A stretch of 64,000 bases of DNA. Origin: Atherinomorus stipes. Taxonomy: Eukaryota; Chordata; Actinopteri; Atheriniformes; Atherinidae. The notes beneath the pieces are model-generated. The model worked only from the letters and a program-made list of their open reading frames with translations. It was not told where the DNA came from and made no database searches. How positions within the stretch are numbered: the first letter of the stretch is position 1; each line of letters starts with the position of its first letter. Location of the stretch: positions 1 to 64,000 of the forward strand of contig JALJCO010001078.1 of NCBI GenBank assembly GCA_023101725.1. Direction: 5' to 3'. The translations under genes were made by a program, and so were the position numbers. This document shows positions 36,996 through 49,600 of this stretch, piece after piece.

Positions 36996-39789
36996 ACTTC
37001 AAATAAATGAAACATTTGAGTTTGAAACTGTCTAATTTTAATACCTGGAATTCAATCCTGATGCATAAAAGCTTATAAAAAAAGAGTTTACCCTCTTTCT
37101 TATGCAACTGTATTTTTATACTTTAATTTCATGATTCGTTTGTGAGATGAAACAGAGCTGCAGATTCTTATCAAGGTTCAGGTAACCAATGAATCACAAA
37201 TTATATAGAGTAAATCACAAGATGAATTTCTTATTAGCATCATTGCTGGAAATTATATTCACTATTGATTAATCCATCTTTTGTTTGCAGCAGTAATGGT
37301 TTATCCAATAAAACACATCAAAGCTCTAAAATATGGCAATCATAGTGTTCAGAGTGAGCGTCATGCTGTTCATTTACACTGATAATTGTTTTTTAAATCA
37401 TTTTCACAGTTAAATAGGGGAAAGAAGATAAAAGTGTTTATGTTCATGCTGTAATGTGTGACTTGTATGTTGGCATATGCATTCTCGCTTATAAAAACAC
37501 AAAGAAAGCCTAAAACTGAGACTCTGATTTAGTTCACTATCATATTCTATGTTGGTTTTACATTAGGTTTCCTTCCTCATCTAGTCAAAGCTAGAGTTAC
37601 ACAACACTAAAAGCTTGCAGCCTTGTGAAATGCATCACACAAAGTCTTCAGCGCTGAAAAATTAGTAGCAATCTCTGAAATGCATTGCAACGTTTTCTTC
37701 AAGCTTGTGGAATGTGCCTCGTACTCTGGCCACATGAATATAAATCATTCCAGCTGCACATATTGCAAATAAAATACAGAAACCACTTTATGCTCACCAA
37801 GAGAGTTGTGAAACAGAGAATGTAAACAATATTATGATCCAATATTGTTCTCAAGCTGATCTATGCAACTTTGCAATGGATTACTGAAAGAGCTCCCAGA
37901 TTACTAATGATTCTTTTGCAAGGAAAAAAAAAAACATAAACAAAACACACATACACACTGAAAAGGAAAAAAGAACAGAAAATCAATGACAAGGATTTTT
38001 TTTATTTTCAAACCTGAGTTTGTTCTGTTTGAATGACCAAGAAAATCAGTTCTTTGTAGAGTTGAGGAGGGAACTTTGCACTCAACAAGGGTATAAGCCT
38101 GCTTTCATTCTGAATCCATATTGGTTTTATTGAGTAATAATTTATGTTAAGTCAATCTGTATTAAATTTTACTATTTGAGAGTTAATCAGTGTGAGATTC
38201 AAGAATACCTTACACACAGCAAAGTAATATGGTTCTACGAAAACCCTGCTAAGGCAAAGCTACGTTTGGATTCGCTTTTCAATGACTCAAATAATACTGG
38301 CTGTAATACATGTGTGCAAAATGCCAAGCTGGCTAAAGCAATACTCCTAACCTGGAGAAACACCTCCTGTAACACAATATATGAGCTGATGAGTGTTCCT
38401 GAAGGGCCTGATGTGGCAAGTCCTGCAGAGCAGCTTCAGCTAACATTAGCTCATGCACATCCAGAGCTGACGGGTCTGATGGGTCCTCCATGAGTGATAA
38501 ATCGTTAAGTTAGACATCTACTGAAAACTTTACAGACATTTATATCTTTACTGGGCTATACTGACATCTAGTTTATAAGTAACTGTGAGGCTGATGTAGT
38601 TTTTTTTTAACTTGCCTCATAACATTTGGAGTTAAACTTTTCACTGAGTGGTGTTGAGTGTAGATTGTCACATATTACCTGCACAAAAGCAGTTAGTTTT
38701 ATGCTTGGCTGGCTTGTAATACTATCAGCTAGATGTACTAAGTCATAAATACACGTTATTATTCAAGCAGTATTAAAAAATTACTTCTTGTTGTAGAAGA
38801 TATTCGTTAGCTCACGCATCAGTTGTAATCACAGTTTTAACTTGTGGTTAATGTTTGTGCTCTCATTTTCACACCAAACCAGTAGTATCCTGATAATAAC
38901 TGATAGATTCATAAAGTTAAATCTTATTGGACACTTCTAATAAGTGTTTTCATGCTTTGAAAACACTTCCAAAGGAGTGCAGTGTGTTGGGCTAGCTTGT
39001 TGGCTTTGAGTTGGTTATGGTGGTATCTTTTACAAGCAAACATGTCACAAATAATTTTATGAATCTATCAGTAAGAATGAAAAAACAAAATTATTCTGCG
39101 CTGCACATACAAATAAAGCTATCTGAGTTAATTTCAGGTGGTTTTAGTTGGCTTGACTATTCAACTTTCTTGTATAGTATCTCTAAGAAATCATGATGCA
39201 ATACTGTATATCACTTAATTTTATTTTAGTGAACAAATCAGAAATGTGAAAACTGACTCTTTCTTCCCAAAACAAAATGAAAATGTAAGAAAAAACACAG
39301 GAATGAAAAAGTGAAACAGAAAGTGAACAAACCTCTGGCAGCTGTTGCAACCTTGACTGCCAAGCCTCACACACTGAGCACGAGACTCAAACAACTGACC
39401 CGCTTCACAGGCTCTCACATCACACCTCCATTTTCTCACACAGTGTAAAACAAATCTGAAACTGATAACAATACAGCATGAGAACAGGTCACTCCGCGCC
39501 ACCACATCTCACCTTTTCATTACCAGCCACTTTACTGAAACTGATGCTGCTTTCACCCTGTGAGACAGCCATTCAGTGAGCGTGTGTCATCATGGCAAAA
39601 TATTCTCCTGGTGACACCTGCTGTAAAAATGGTGTTTAACACTTCCAGGAAGATTGTTTATTTTTATCAAAATAATAGAGTTGCAGCGGTGCAAGAGTCC
39701 ATCAAAAATGTGTAAATGTCTATCCTAGATGAGAGAAGGGAACAAGTGCTGAGTGGTTGGTGCTACTGACTAAAGTGTGACAAAAGCAG
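36996..39789. other. AT-rich intron-like DNA, nothing recognised
   Basis: The 105-codon plus-strand frame at 38176-38493 shows no known domain, repeat or signal sequence, and no splice context that I can defend. Confidence 0.55.
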
Positions 39790-40150
39790 CGAGTGGTCCG
39801 TGATTTTTTTTCCCAACAGAAAAAGAAAGGTTATTGATATCGCTGATTCAATCCACCTTGATAGGCAATATGACGTCACTGATTATGACCCTGTTTACAT
39901 CAAGAGTTTTAATTCCTCTTTAATTCCAAATAAAAGTTATTCTATTAGGGTTGGTTTTCCTGATATCCCAGCGTGTTGGCTTTCTTATTCCTGCGTGCCA
40001 GCCCTTCCCTGCCGGTGGCGCTGGGGGGGCGTGGCTGGGCTGGGAAAGAAGAGAGCGGGAGCTGCTAAAGGAAGGGTGGGCGGGGACAGGACTGACGCTT
40101 GTTTTCCGGGTAACGACGGACGTCGCACATCCACCCCCTGTCAATAGAAC
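39790..40150. repeat. Possible transposon-derived block, GC-rich right half
   Basis: ATGACGTCACTGATTATGAC, then AATTCCTCTTTAATTCC, then a GC-rich stretch (39990-40140) with GGGCGTGGC and GGGTGGGCGGGG boxes. The left part reads like a dispersed fish repeat, but I found neither terminal repeats nor a duplication. Alternatively a small CpG-rich regulatory patch. Confidence 0.3.
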
Positions 40151-41334
40151 CTTACAGATAAGGAATTAGATAAATTGCTGCTTAGTTAGAATTTTTTTAT
40201 GAAATGAATGAGAATAATTTATTCAAATAATTTATTCAGAATTAAAAACATGTAACCAGGGCAATAAATTATTGTTGTCCTGCTTCAGCAGTCTAAAGGA
40301 AACAAATAAGGAGGCCCCAGAGAGACCCTTGAAATGGCAGAGCATTTGTACTCAGTCATTGAAGCACATCAGCAGTGGCTTTTTTTCAAAAGGAAACTCT
40401 CTATTCAATAAATGCTTTGAATCATTTAGTCAGCAAGGTAAGAACATGTGGGGGTAAACTTTTCCCCAGTCCTGAGGTAAAACTAAAAAGTTTGCCTTAT
40501 ATCTTTGGTTTGTTTTTCGTTTAACTAAATACTGAACAACATGAAAAGCTTCTTGTCTGCAAGACAAAACATTAGTGGAAGGAAAGTGACCAACTGACTT
40601 TGTTTTTTCCTATAAATTGGCAACATCTTCTTTTAAATGACCTGTTCATTTAACTTTTAATTTAGGAAATTTGAAGATCCCAAAACTTCAGGATATTTTC
40701 TTACAAAATCTGTTCATTGGAAGTGCCGTGAATAATAAATTGTCACATCTCTAATTGCGAAATGGGACCATTTAGTTACCCCACCCCACCTTCAAACGTT
40801 GGCTTCAGCATGTCAAAAAAGAAAACTATGGATCACCGCGAGCCTATACGTCACAACCCGGAATTCATGTGCCGCGAAGCTGGTCCCGGTGAAAATATGC
40901 TTCGTATTTGAACGGCGTCTGATGGACTATGAGCCTCAAAAACTGCTTTTGCACTCTTTTTAATTTTTTTTCTCCGCCGGTCTGTCTTTGAAATATTATA
41001 GAAATGACGTCCAGTTATACTGAAAGTCTTCTGCCGACGCTAGAAGAAGATACGAAGCTAAACTAGTATCTGTTGGACTAAGTGTGCCCTCTTCTGCTGC
41101 TACAGCCTGGTTAGACGAACCTACCTGTACATAAAGCCTGATGATCAGTTTCCGTCTATGATGTTTTGGTTTCATCAGGTAGCCCGTGTTCAGCTTTTTT
41201 TTTATAGAATTTATTTTCGGATTTTAATAAATGGTGGTTTTTTGTGTTTGGGTTTCCTTGTGTTATTCGGGCTTGTTGCTGGTTTGCTGTGCTGTTTTTG
41301 CTGCAAATGCTTCTGCCGTTTGTTTTTTTATGTG
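40151..41334. other. Mixed intergenic/intron DNA, possible repeat at 40830-41160
   Basis: The segment 40830-41160 is more CpG-rich than its neighbours. It has short protein-like stretches (for example RRRYEAKLVSVGLS in one plus-strand frame) broken by stops. It may be an old transposon gene, but I cannot assign it. Confidence 0.3.
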
Positions 41335-41466
41335 GGAATTGGGGGTGGGGGGGGGCGGGGGCGCGCTGTGTGGCTGTTTTCGGGGGGCTGGGGCGGGTGG
41401 GTGGGGGCTGTGCTGCCCGGGGGGCGTTGGGTGAGGGTGGGGCGGGGACTGTAAGGGGCGGTGAGG
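41335..41466 (+). repeat. G-rich, G-quadruplex-prone block
   Basis: About 130 bp in which the plus strand carries many runs of three or more G (for example GGGGGTGGGGGGGGGCGGGGG and GGGGCGGGTGGGTGGGGG) separated by short loops. This composition is unlike the AT-rich surroundings. Open frames on both strands here are compositional. Confidence 0.7.
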
Positions 41467-43502
41467 GTTGTCCCCGCGAAGGGCCTGTCCTAACCGGATG
41501 TGACGAATTTGGCGAAAATTCCCGGATGCTCGCGGTGATCCATAGTGAATGTGTAGCCCCCTCTGGGCAACTACAGTAAAACGATGGAGCAGGATGGAGG
41601 AGAGGAAACATCTTGTGCAACCTTTGGCATAAAATGCCACTTGATTTGTGTCATTTGAAGCAGCATTTTTCATTCTCATTCTATTACTAACTTATAGCAG
41701 AACGCCTCTGTGGCTCTGCTTATTAAGGTAGCAAACTTCAATGTGTCTAAAAGGTTTATTTGATCAGAATTCTTCGGAAAGTTCTTTACAACAAGTTCAC
41801 AATACTCTAATATTACTTCTTTATCCATCCCTCTCTTTGTTTATGTATCCTTCTCAGTGTCATCCTTCCCCATACCACATTCTCTCTCTGCATCTGTTAG
41901 TTCAATTCATCCATACATGTTCCCCTCTTTCCTTTTAGTCTTGTGTACAGTTTCCTCTTTCACTTCTGAAGCTTCTCTCCATCATCTTTCCTTTGTAAAA
42001 CATCCTGGCTTGCCCTTCATTGCTTTCCTCCTCAGTTCAGTTCCACAATACCCCAAAAACCTCCCGGGTTTCCACAGCAACACACACAAAAATACAGAAT
42101 CACAAAATCCAACATGAACAGACTGCAGCATCACCTTTACACTATCACACAAAATATAAGCTGGCAGAAGCTTGTCACTGTAATCAACCCCACATGTGCA
42201 GACTCGCACATAAACAGCAATGCTCCATCGCTCTTGTTTCTCCACACACACACACATTCAGATGTAATCACCGTGAGTGCTGAGAGTGCAGTGCAGAGGT
42301 GTGAGAGCTCTCAATGCTTCTGCGAACCATCAATCATAAAAACCTTTCTGGGGATTGGACAGCTGACAGTGTCGGCATTACGCATCGTCTCCCTTTATTT
42401 CAATCAATCATGTCCCCCGCTGCAAAAGGCCTACAGATTGCCAAATGATATTGGTTTGCTTTCATCAAGTGAGTGATCGTATTGGATTCGGAAAAGAAAT
42501 TTGGTTTGTGTTCATATTTGTTCAGTTCATCAGTTTTTTGGTTTTTTTTTGTCTTTTTGTAAAAGTGCTGTCTCAGCGTGCATAGACGTGAGCAGAACAT
42601 TAAAGAGCCCACAAACGCAGACATGAGTCATGTGGATAGTGGCAGCCATTCCTAAAGGCAGCAATACAAACAACCTCTTCTATCACTTGAATGCAGCCAA
42701 GAATTCCAACAAATATACCTTTAATGAAAGGTGCATGCAATGTAGTATTGTTTAGACTCTAAAAATATACTAAATGGCGTAGTTTCAAGTAAATTCTGGA
42801 CGCTACCTACTCAGGGAACTTGGATTACATGGGACGAGCAGTGTGGAGGAATACTGACAATTTTTTGTGGACTTTTATGGACCTTTTTGGCTCGGACCCT
42901 GGCGAACTCCATTGGGGGGAAAGGAGAAGTCGTCCTGATCTCCGGCTGCATTTGAAATATTAAGAAAGTGGTCCAGAGTCTTGCTCACCATCATGGTAAG
43001 TGGAAAATAAAGTGAAATCATTCTGAGGGTGAACTATTCCTTTAACAACATGGAGGAAATCTGAAAGGACTGTCGCATTCCTGGTTGTTGGAACATCAGA
43101 GGTAAACTTTAATGTGGTAATAAGTGAATAAGAAGATCACGGACATTTATTTCATGAAGATTTCTACCGTCTGTGACAAAACTGGACACTGCTCCGTCCA
43201 CTGTGTACCAGTGTGTTCGTATCGGGAGGAATATCGGACACACAGAGCAGAGGAGGAATAACTTGCTGCCACGGCGGAGAAAACGCTGGATTTAATCCCC
43301 AACAACAAAAACACGGTAAATTATGGTGAACACTCATTAATCTGACACTTCGTTTCACGTATCTATGCTCCCGAAAATGACGCACCGCACAGAGTTATTA
43401 TGCTAGCTGATGCTAACAGAGACAGCTGTGGTGTTGCTGCGAGTTAATGACTAATCGGATGATATTAATAATAACTAATGGAGAAGTAACTCTGAACACA
43501 CA

Positions 43503-43504
<2 letters not shown>
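41467..43504. other. Intron-like DNA with an unclassified repeat near 42770-43430
   Basis: GAGGGTGAACTATTCC followed by TTTAA at about 43026-43043 is a phrase often seen at ends of TTAA-type fish repeats. The matching left end was not found. The CpG-containing block 43160-43400 looks transposon- or promoter-derived but is unassigned. Confidence 0.35.

Positions 43505-43588
<84 letters not shown>
43505..43588. repeat. (AT)42 microsatellite
   Basis: 84 bases of uninterrupted AT dinucleotide. Any protein-like translation (alternating Ile and Tyr) is an artefact. Confidence 0.98.
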
Positions 43589-43590
<2 letters not shown>

Positions 43591-46105
43591 CTCAAGTATC
43601 TATAAAAGTTGGATCAACCACATCACACCAGTAGTGACAAAAGTAAACAGGAAATGTCAAATATATGCATCAGTATCTAAGACTATCCGTAAATTGCATG
43701 TTGTTTTCCACAAATCCCATTTTTACTATTCTTATGTTACATCCACAAACATACACACCGAGAAATACTGCCACCACCATGTCTCCTATATCCAAAAACA
43801 TACTGTGTATCTATTTTGGTGAGATGTAGTTTGGCTTATATGCTGATACGAAACCGGGCTGTAAGCTGACACTGTATCTGTATCTCACTTTAGCTGGCGT
43901 ATTCAAAAATACAAGAGATTGCCGGATCTGATTACCGTGCCTTTGTGTGTTTGTGTATGTGAGAGTATGACAGTGACTGCAGGTAAAAAAAAAAAGGACA
44001 GGGCAATAATTTGTATATGTGTGAGTGGGAGATGGGACTGGAGCCAAGGCAGAGGGCAGATGTGTAAGGTAATAAGACTAAATCAATTCATACTGAGCAG
44101 GAGGATTTGGGGGGGGGGGGGGTCGGGAGAGGGATGAGCAATGGAGGAAAAATGATTACAGGTAAGGATGAAAGTGTAATGGCGAGCTCCGTCTGCTCTG
44201 GCACATCACTCAATACCTTTTCTATTTCTTAAAGGGATTCAAAACTGAAACAAAACTCTCCTTCATTGGTAGCTTCAGGGGCCGTGTGAGGAAAAGAGGA
44301 TTTTCTGGATTCATTTTGCAAGACACCAGGGCACAGACTTCATCTGCATGTTTGTGTGTACATGGTTGTGAATTGTGCCCTGCATGACAATGTGCATTCA
44401 TTTGTGTGTGTGTGTGTGTGTCAAAGAACAAAGTGCCAAGAAATATATTTATAGATCAAAATAATGGCTGCTTTTGGAGAAGTGACAGAGGAGCTTGGCA
44501 GGCAGCAGTGAAAATGTGACCTACTGTCGATAAGAAAGCTCTTCATGTGATCAAAACGAAGAGGCTAACCATTATCAGGAATGTGAAATGATGTGCTTAA
44601 TCTTTGGTTTTCAAAACACAAATGCAATCATCAAAAGAGAAATGGTCAACATGCCTGATATCCAAGAATTTCACAAATATAAGGAGCTCTGTATCTCGTA
44701 CCTTCTCTAAAAACTGCAATGACATACTGTAAATTATATTTTAATAGTTCAATAATGAGTATAATTTCTTATTGATACTATATCAAACTAATTCCTAACA
44801 TTTGATCGATCATCATCTATCATTTAAAACATGACAAAGTGAAGGTGATGATCGGGTTTATTAACTTCCCAGATCCAAATTAATGTCCAGGAACAAGTCA
44901 GACCAGCAGGACCTGCGGGTTCTGCTTCCCTTCACCTTCATTCCAACACCTATTACTCTGGTGGTTTTACTGGTGTTAACTAAATTCTTAACTAGATAAT
45001 GTCTTTTTGTCAATATTACTGCCAACATATTGACCATACTGCATGCCAGCAAACTAAAAGTGTTGGAAACAAACTCAGCATTTCATATTTTATTCTATAG
45101 TCCCACTTCAGGGTCTTTTTGGCCTAATTATGACAAGTTCAGTTGTATGGACGTGAGCCCAGACCGTGCCAGATGTACCGAGGCTTTAGTTTTCAGGGAG
45201 TATTCTGGCCCAGAAATATGAAAGAGTGATCTCAAACAGCCTGGGAAAAAACAAAAATAAAAAACACCCATTCATGTTATGTAAGCAGAATTGTGGCAGG
45301 AGTATGGTAGCAGTTTCTATTTCCCTTTTCAATTATCAAGATCACACATATTGCAGCATAAATATGAAAACAAGTGTAAGAATTACAAAGATGGTTTGGG
45401 AATCATTATAGTTGCTATGCTGCTATCCTACCTCATAATTGCAAGCAAATCATGTACCATCTGCTGTGTTTCTGCAAAGAAGTTTAGAACGCAGATTGAT
45501 CAGTAAATCGGGAGCTTTGCCTTTCGACTCAGCTTCTTTTTCATCATGATGATGCAGGGCAATGCAGATCCTGCATTCCCGCAGGCGCCACGCTGATCCA
45601 CCTGTCAATCTTACAAGACCCCAAGATACTTGAGCTTCTCCACTTGGGCCAGAGTCTCACTCCCAACAGGAAAAGACCAATGCACAGATTGTCATCAAAA
45701 GATTCATATTAGGCTTAAAAATAATTTTCACTGAAAATGTAGAAAAATCTGACTATGGAAAAAACATCTTAAGGGTGGAGTGTGCAACAAATCAAAATAA
45801 ATGAAATAAAAAGGTAATATGGCAGAAAAAATGTTTTACTCAAAACTCCAAAATATAAATATAAAAAAAGATGGTCCATTACAATGGTATTATGATTAAA
45901 CATTGCACAAGTAGTACGACTCATTTTATTTGCATTTTCAAGGCACAGTGTTTGACAGCATGCAGAAATTGGTGAAGTTATTTGTGCATTAGTCGTGTAG
46001 ACATGATTATGGCCATGGAGCACTCTTTTGGTTAAATTAGGTTATCTGTGGCCACACACTAAATATATATTTTTCTAATGTGACCAGACAGGCTCTATAG
46101 GACCT
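43589..46105. other. Intron-like DNA with simple repeats
   Basis: A G14 run at 44109-44122 and (TG)9 at 44403-44420. The segment 45590-45675 (CAAGATACTTGAGCTTCTCC) resembles a dispersed fish repeat but is too short to classify. No gene. Confidence 0.5.
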
Positions 46106-46109
46106 TTAA

Positions 46110-46634
46110 CTTCCTACCCCCAGATTCCACATGCGTGTGCGCTCCACTCCGCACTCCACAGCAAATACATTGCCATTTTAGTGCTGACAGAGGTTCCACA
46201 TCATTTGCTTCAACACCAGCGCTCTACTCCGCTCCGGTCCGCCCGAACAAAAATATGGACTAACTCTATTTTCCGGTCCCCCAGAATCTGGCCGGACCAA
46301 GCGGCACAATTCAGATTGTACCAAACAGGAAAGAGAGCAAGAACTTTTTCCAGATTTTCAAATGAAATTAGTGTCATCAGATCGTTTAGGCTACTTCTGG
46401 AACGTTGTAGGCTATTGATATTCACATTTCTTGTAATAGGCCTACATCTAGAGTGAATACATGTACACGAGCTTATTCTAATTAAATGGATTTCCGAAAC
46501 ATAATTTTATACAAGACATCGTTCTAACCTGTCGCACTGGGTGAGAGGGAATTTAGGGAGGGCAAGTCCAGAGTCGGTGCGGACCGGAACGGAGAGGAGT
46601 GCACATGCATTAATATGTAGAATCTAGGGGTTAG
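46110..46634. mobile_element. TTAA-flanked inverted-repeat transposon
   Basis: TTAA lies at 46106-46109 and 46635-46638. Ends are inverted: CTTCCTACCCCCAGATTC on the left and, on the opposite strand, CTAACCCCTAGATTC on the right. These are followed on both sides by related CATGTGCGCTCC/CATGTGCACTCC and CTCCG(T/C)TCCGGTCCG words. At 525 bp without a transposase frame it fits a non-autonomous piggyBac- or Kolobok-like element. Confidence 0.65.
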
Positions 46635-46638
46635 TTAA

Positions 46639-49600
46639 CATGTAGCTGGCAGCAATTGACACAGTTTATTTTGCTGGTAGTTAAAATGATTGGTTTTCCA
46701 TATTTATGAGAAACCAAATCTAGCTTTATTTTGGGTAGGTTTGAGATTTAAAGACATTTCCCTCTTTAGCAGAGGAAGATAATGACAAGCCTTGCACAGA
46801 TACAAGTCAATAAGGTCAAAGTCAGAGGTGAATAAAAGAGATAAACCTGTGACAGCTAAAGGAAGAAAAACACTGAGATGGATATTTGTTTTTTTGTGTG
46901 TAAATTTGCATGTTGACATATCTTACAACTTGTCTTTACAACTGTGTCAATTTTCTCTGCAGAATGACTCAGTAATACTTTTCTCCTGTTGCCTGAGGCG
47001 GCCGCCTCCTCGTCATCAATGCTAAATACACACAGGGGCAAACATCAGTTATATAAGATGGATGCACTGGTGAATTCTCAAATGATTAATACTTCTCATC
47101 TCTTTTTTTGTGCCTGCAGAGTTGCAGCATTCTGTTTCTTCTTAAATTAAAGACTTTTGATGCATCAAATGGTTGGATTTAAACCTTCTTCCATCCTGTT
47201 TTTATCCTGTACAGGGTTGTGTGGTGTGCAGCCTGTCTTAACTGCCACTGGCTATAGTCGGAACAAGTTGTCAGATCATACCAACAGATGATTTGTAATG
47301 ACCAATCAAAACTAAAATGCATGTTTTTGGATCAAATGGAGAGGCCCAGTAAGCTTTAACAGAACTTTCCTGCTATGCGGCACCATCCTGTCGCCCCAGT
47401 ATTGATCAAGTGATGGCAAATCGTTAGCAGATAAATCAATTAAGGTCACATCCATCCTCTGTCAGGCAATGACCTCAGCTGTTATTCTTTCAGGATAATA
47501 TTTACTTCCGATTAGTGTCAGCCAGTGACAACACACCACTTGAGGATTTTTGAGACATACTGTACAGGAAGTAAGAGTCATGTGAAAGAAAGAAGCAAGC
47601 TGAAGGTCTAAGAAGGATTTTGGTTCATTAGCTTTGTTGGATTATGAGAGGAAAGCAAGTTAAGAAGTGCATGACAAAGCTGTCTTTGGAAAAACCCGAA
47701 AAGGCTTTACAGCAAAGATTTATTTCTTCATTCCCTCACCTCCAATTTGAGCACAGGTTTACCTTATCACTGTGTTCAATGCGCATCTGGACAAACTTTT
47801 GCAAATGTTAAAGCATGGCAATAGGAGATATAGAATTGCATTTTTAGTGTCACATAATTTTTAATCAAATTCTCAAATGCATCTCTCACGTCCAGCTCTG
47901 CTCGGGATTTCTGTCTGGAGGAAAATAATGAGGAAGACAGAGCTGAATGCTAATGTGGCAAAATGATTGCAAATGTCATTTCTAATAATCTGTTCCTCGT
48001 GAAAATTATTATCCATTGTAACATTTTTTTAAATATGATATCGTAAAGCAACATTATCAGACCTAACTGCAAATATATGAATGCCAGCTTATTAAACAAG
48101 TGATATGATAAAAGATGTCACAGACAAAAGCAGACTGGTCTCCTGACAAGGACAATGGTGCACGTGTTGAACAGGGGTCTCAAAGCACCATATTATGTCT
48201 CAGTCCAAGTAAGAAAGCTCCACAAAGGTTTGCGGTCTCAAAGACTGCACTGGAAGGAAGTTGGGGCAGAACAAGGGGTTAACAAAAAGACTAACACATA
48301 AAAGAGGGTGAAGGATGCAGGTTGAAAGCAATAAGATGTGTGTGTAGCACGCCTATTTAAGCACAATATTGAGATACTTGTACTTTTTGAGCCTCATTCA
48401 TACAAAAATAGGTAGGTCTGTGTCTGATGTTGCCTGGCGTCACTATTCACATACTATGAATGCTTTACACTCACATGGTTATTCAGCATACATTCACGAG
48501 AGGGCGGTGCAGAGTTCACATCTGAGTTCCGATGTCTGTATCAGTCGAATATAGCAAACATGACAACGATGGAGCTCATAATAATGCACATTCTCAGAGA
48601 GGGATATAAGAAGAAGAAGGGCAAAAGATGGTGGTCTGTGTGGCCATTAACTACAATTGCAGAAGGCTCCATCTGCATTCATATTTAATGTTGAGCATAA
48701 ATGAGACCTTAAAGGAACAGTGAGCAACAACTACTGAAACCCAATAGTGAAACTGGGGCTAGCGAGCACCCCAAATGACTCAAACAGTTCTTATGCCAGT
48801 AACAACCAACCAGATCATTGAAAACAAGCTTAACAGAAATCTTTGGCCACACGGAACATAAATGCTTTAATCACACTTACTATGTCTGCCTACAACTTGC
48901 TGCACATGGCCTTTAAAATGTGTCAACTTGTGGCTAAAATTAACAAATTAAGCTATCAAGTCAAGAGGAAAAACAAATGTTGCATGATTATTTACACTGG
49001 AAGATATTGGAGATATTGTAGAGAACAACACTTGGATGCAATTTGACAATCAAATTCTTAATGATGTGTTATCAAGGGCAAAAATGACTGAACAGATCCC
49101 CCATTGAAATTTAAAGGCAACCCCAGTATATCTATATAAAAAATAGGGGGGTTAAGGAAAATCCGTTTTTACCAGAGCTGTCTGGAACATTAAAGTGCTG
49201 TGGGAGCTTTGAGTAAAAGTTTACAGGCTTGTCCCACTGGCAGTGTTGCTTCTTGATGTTCTGATTCTTCTACTTTTTCTTGTACTCGCTGGTCATTCAC
49301 TTTCAAATAATTGGATCTGGCTGGATCAGAAACGTAGCCTTTTTTGGATTTCTGATCTTAGTTGAGTATTTCAATCAAAGTAATAAAAAAATGTGTCCGT
49401 AACGTGGACCCATCAGCACGTACACAATATTTGCTATTATTATCATTAATATTTGATATTTGACTGAATAAAATCCTCCCAAAGTATAGTCAGCCTTTTT
49501 CATCGCTTTCCATCTCTGCTCATTATTGCTAACTTTGCTGTGTTAAATGACCCATTCATCCATTAATCATTTCTTCATCCATATATCTTGCCTATCTATC

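Noticed and set aside
38176..38493. 105-codon plus-strand frame as a possible small gene
   Set aside because: No homology that I recognise and no promoter or splice support.
41000..41160. Possible remnant of a Harbinger/ISL2EU-type accessory gene
   Set aside because: A few protein-like words only, in shifting frames. No terminal repeats found, so not supportable as a named element.
41156..41679. Overlapping frames of 98-154 codons on both strands
   Set aside because: Produced by the G-rich stretch. Low-complexity Gly/Pro-rich translations without domains.
43413..43595. Minus-strand frame of alternating Ile-Tyr
   Set aside because: Translation of the (AT)42 microsatellite.
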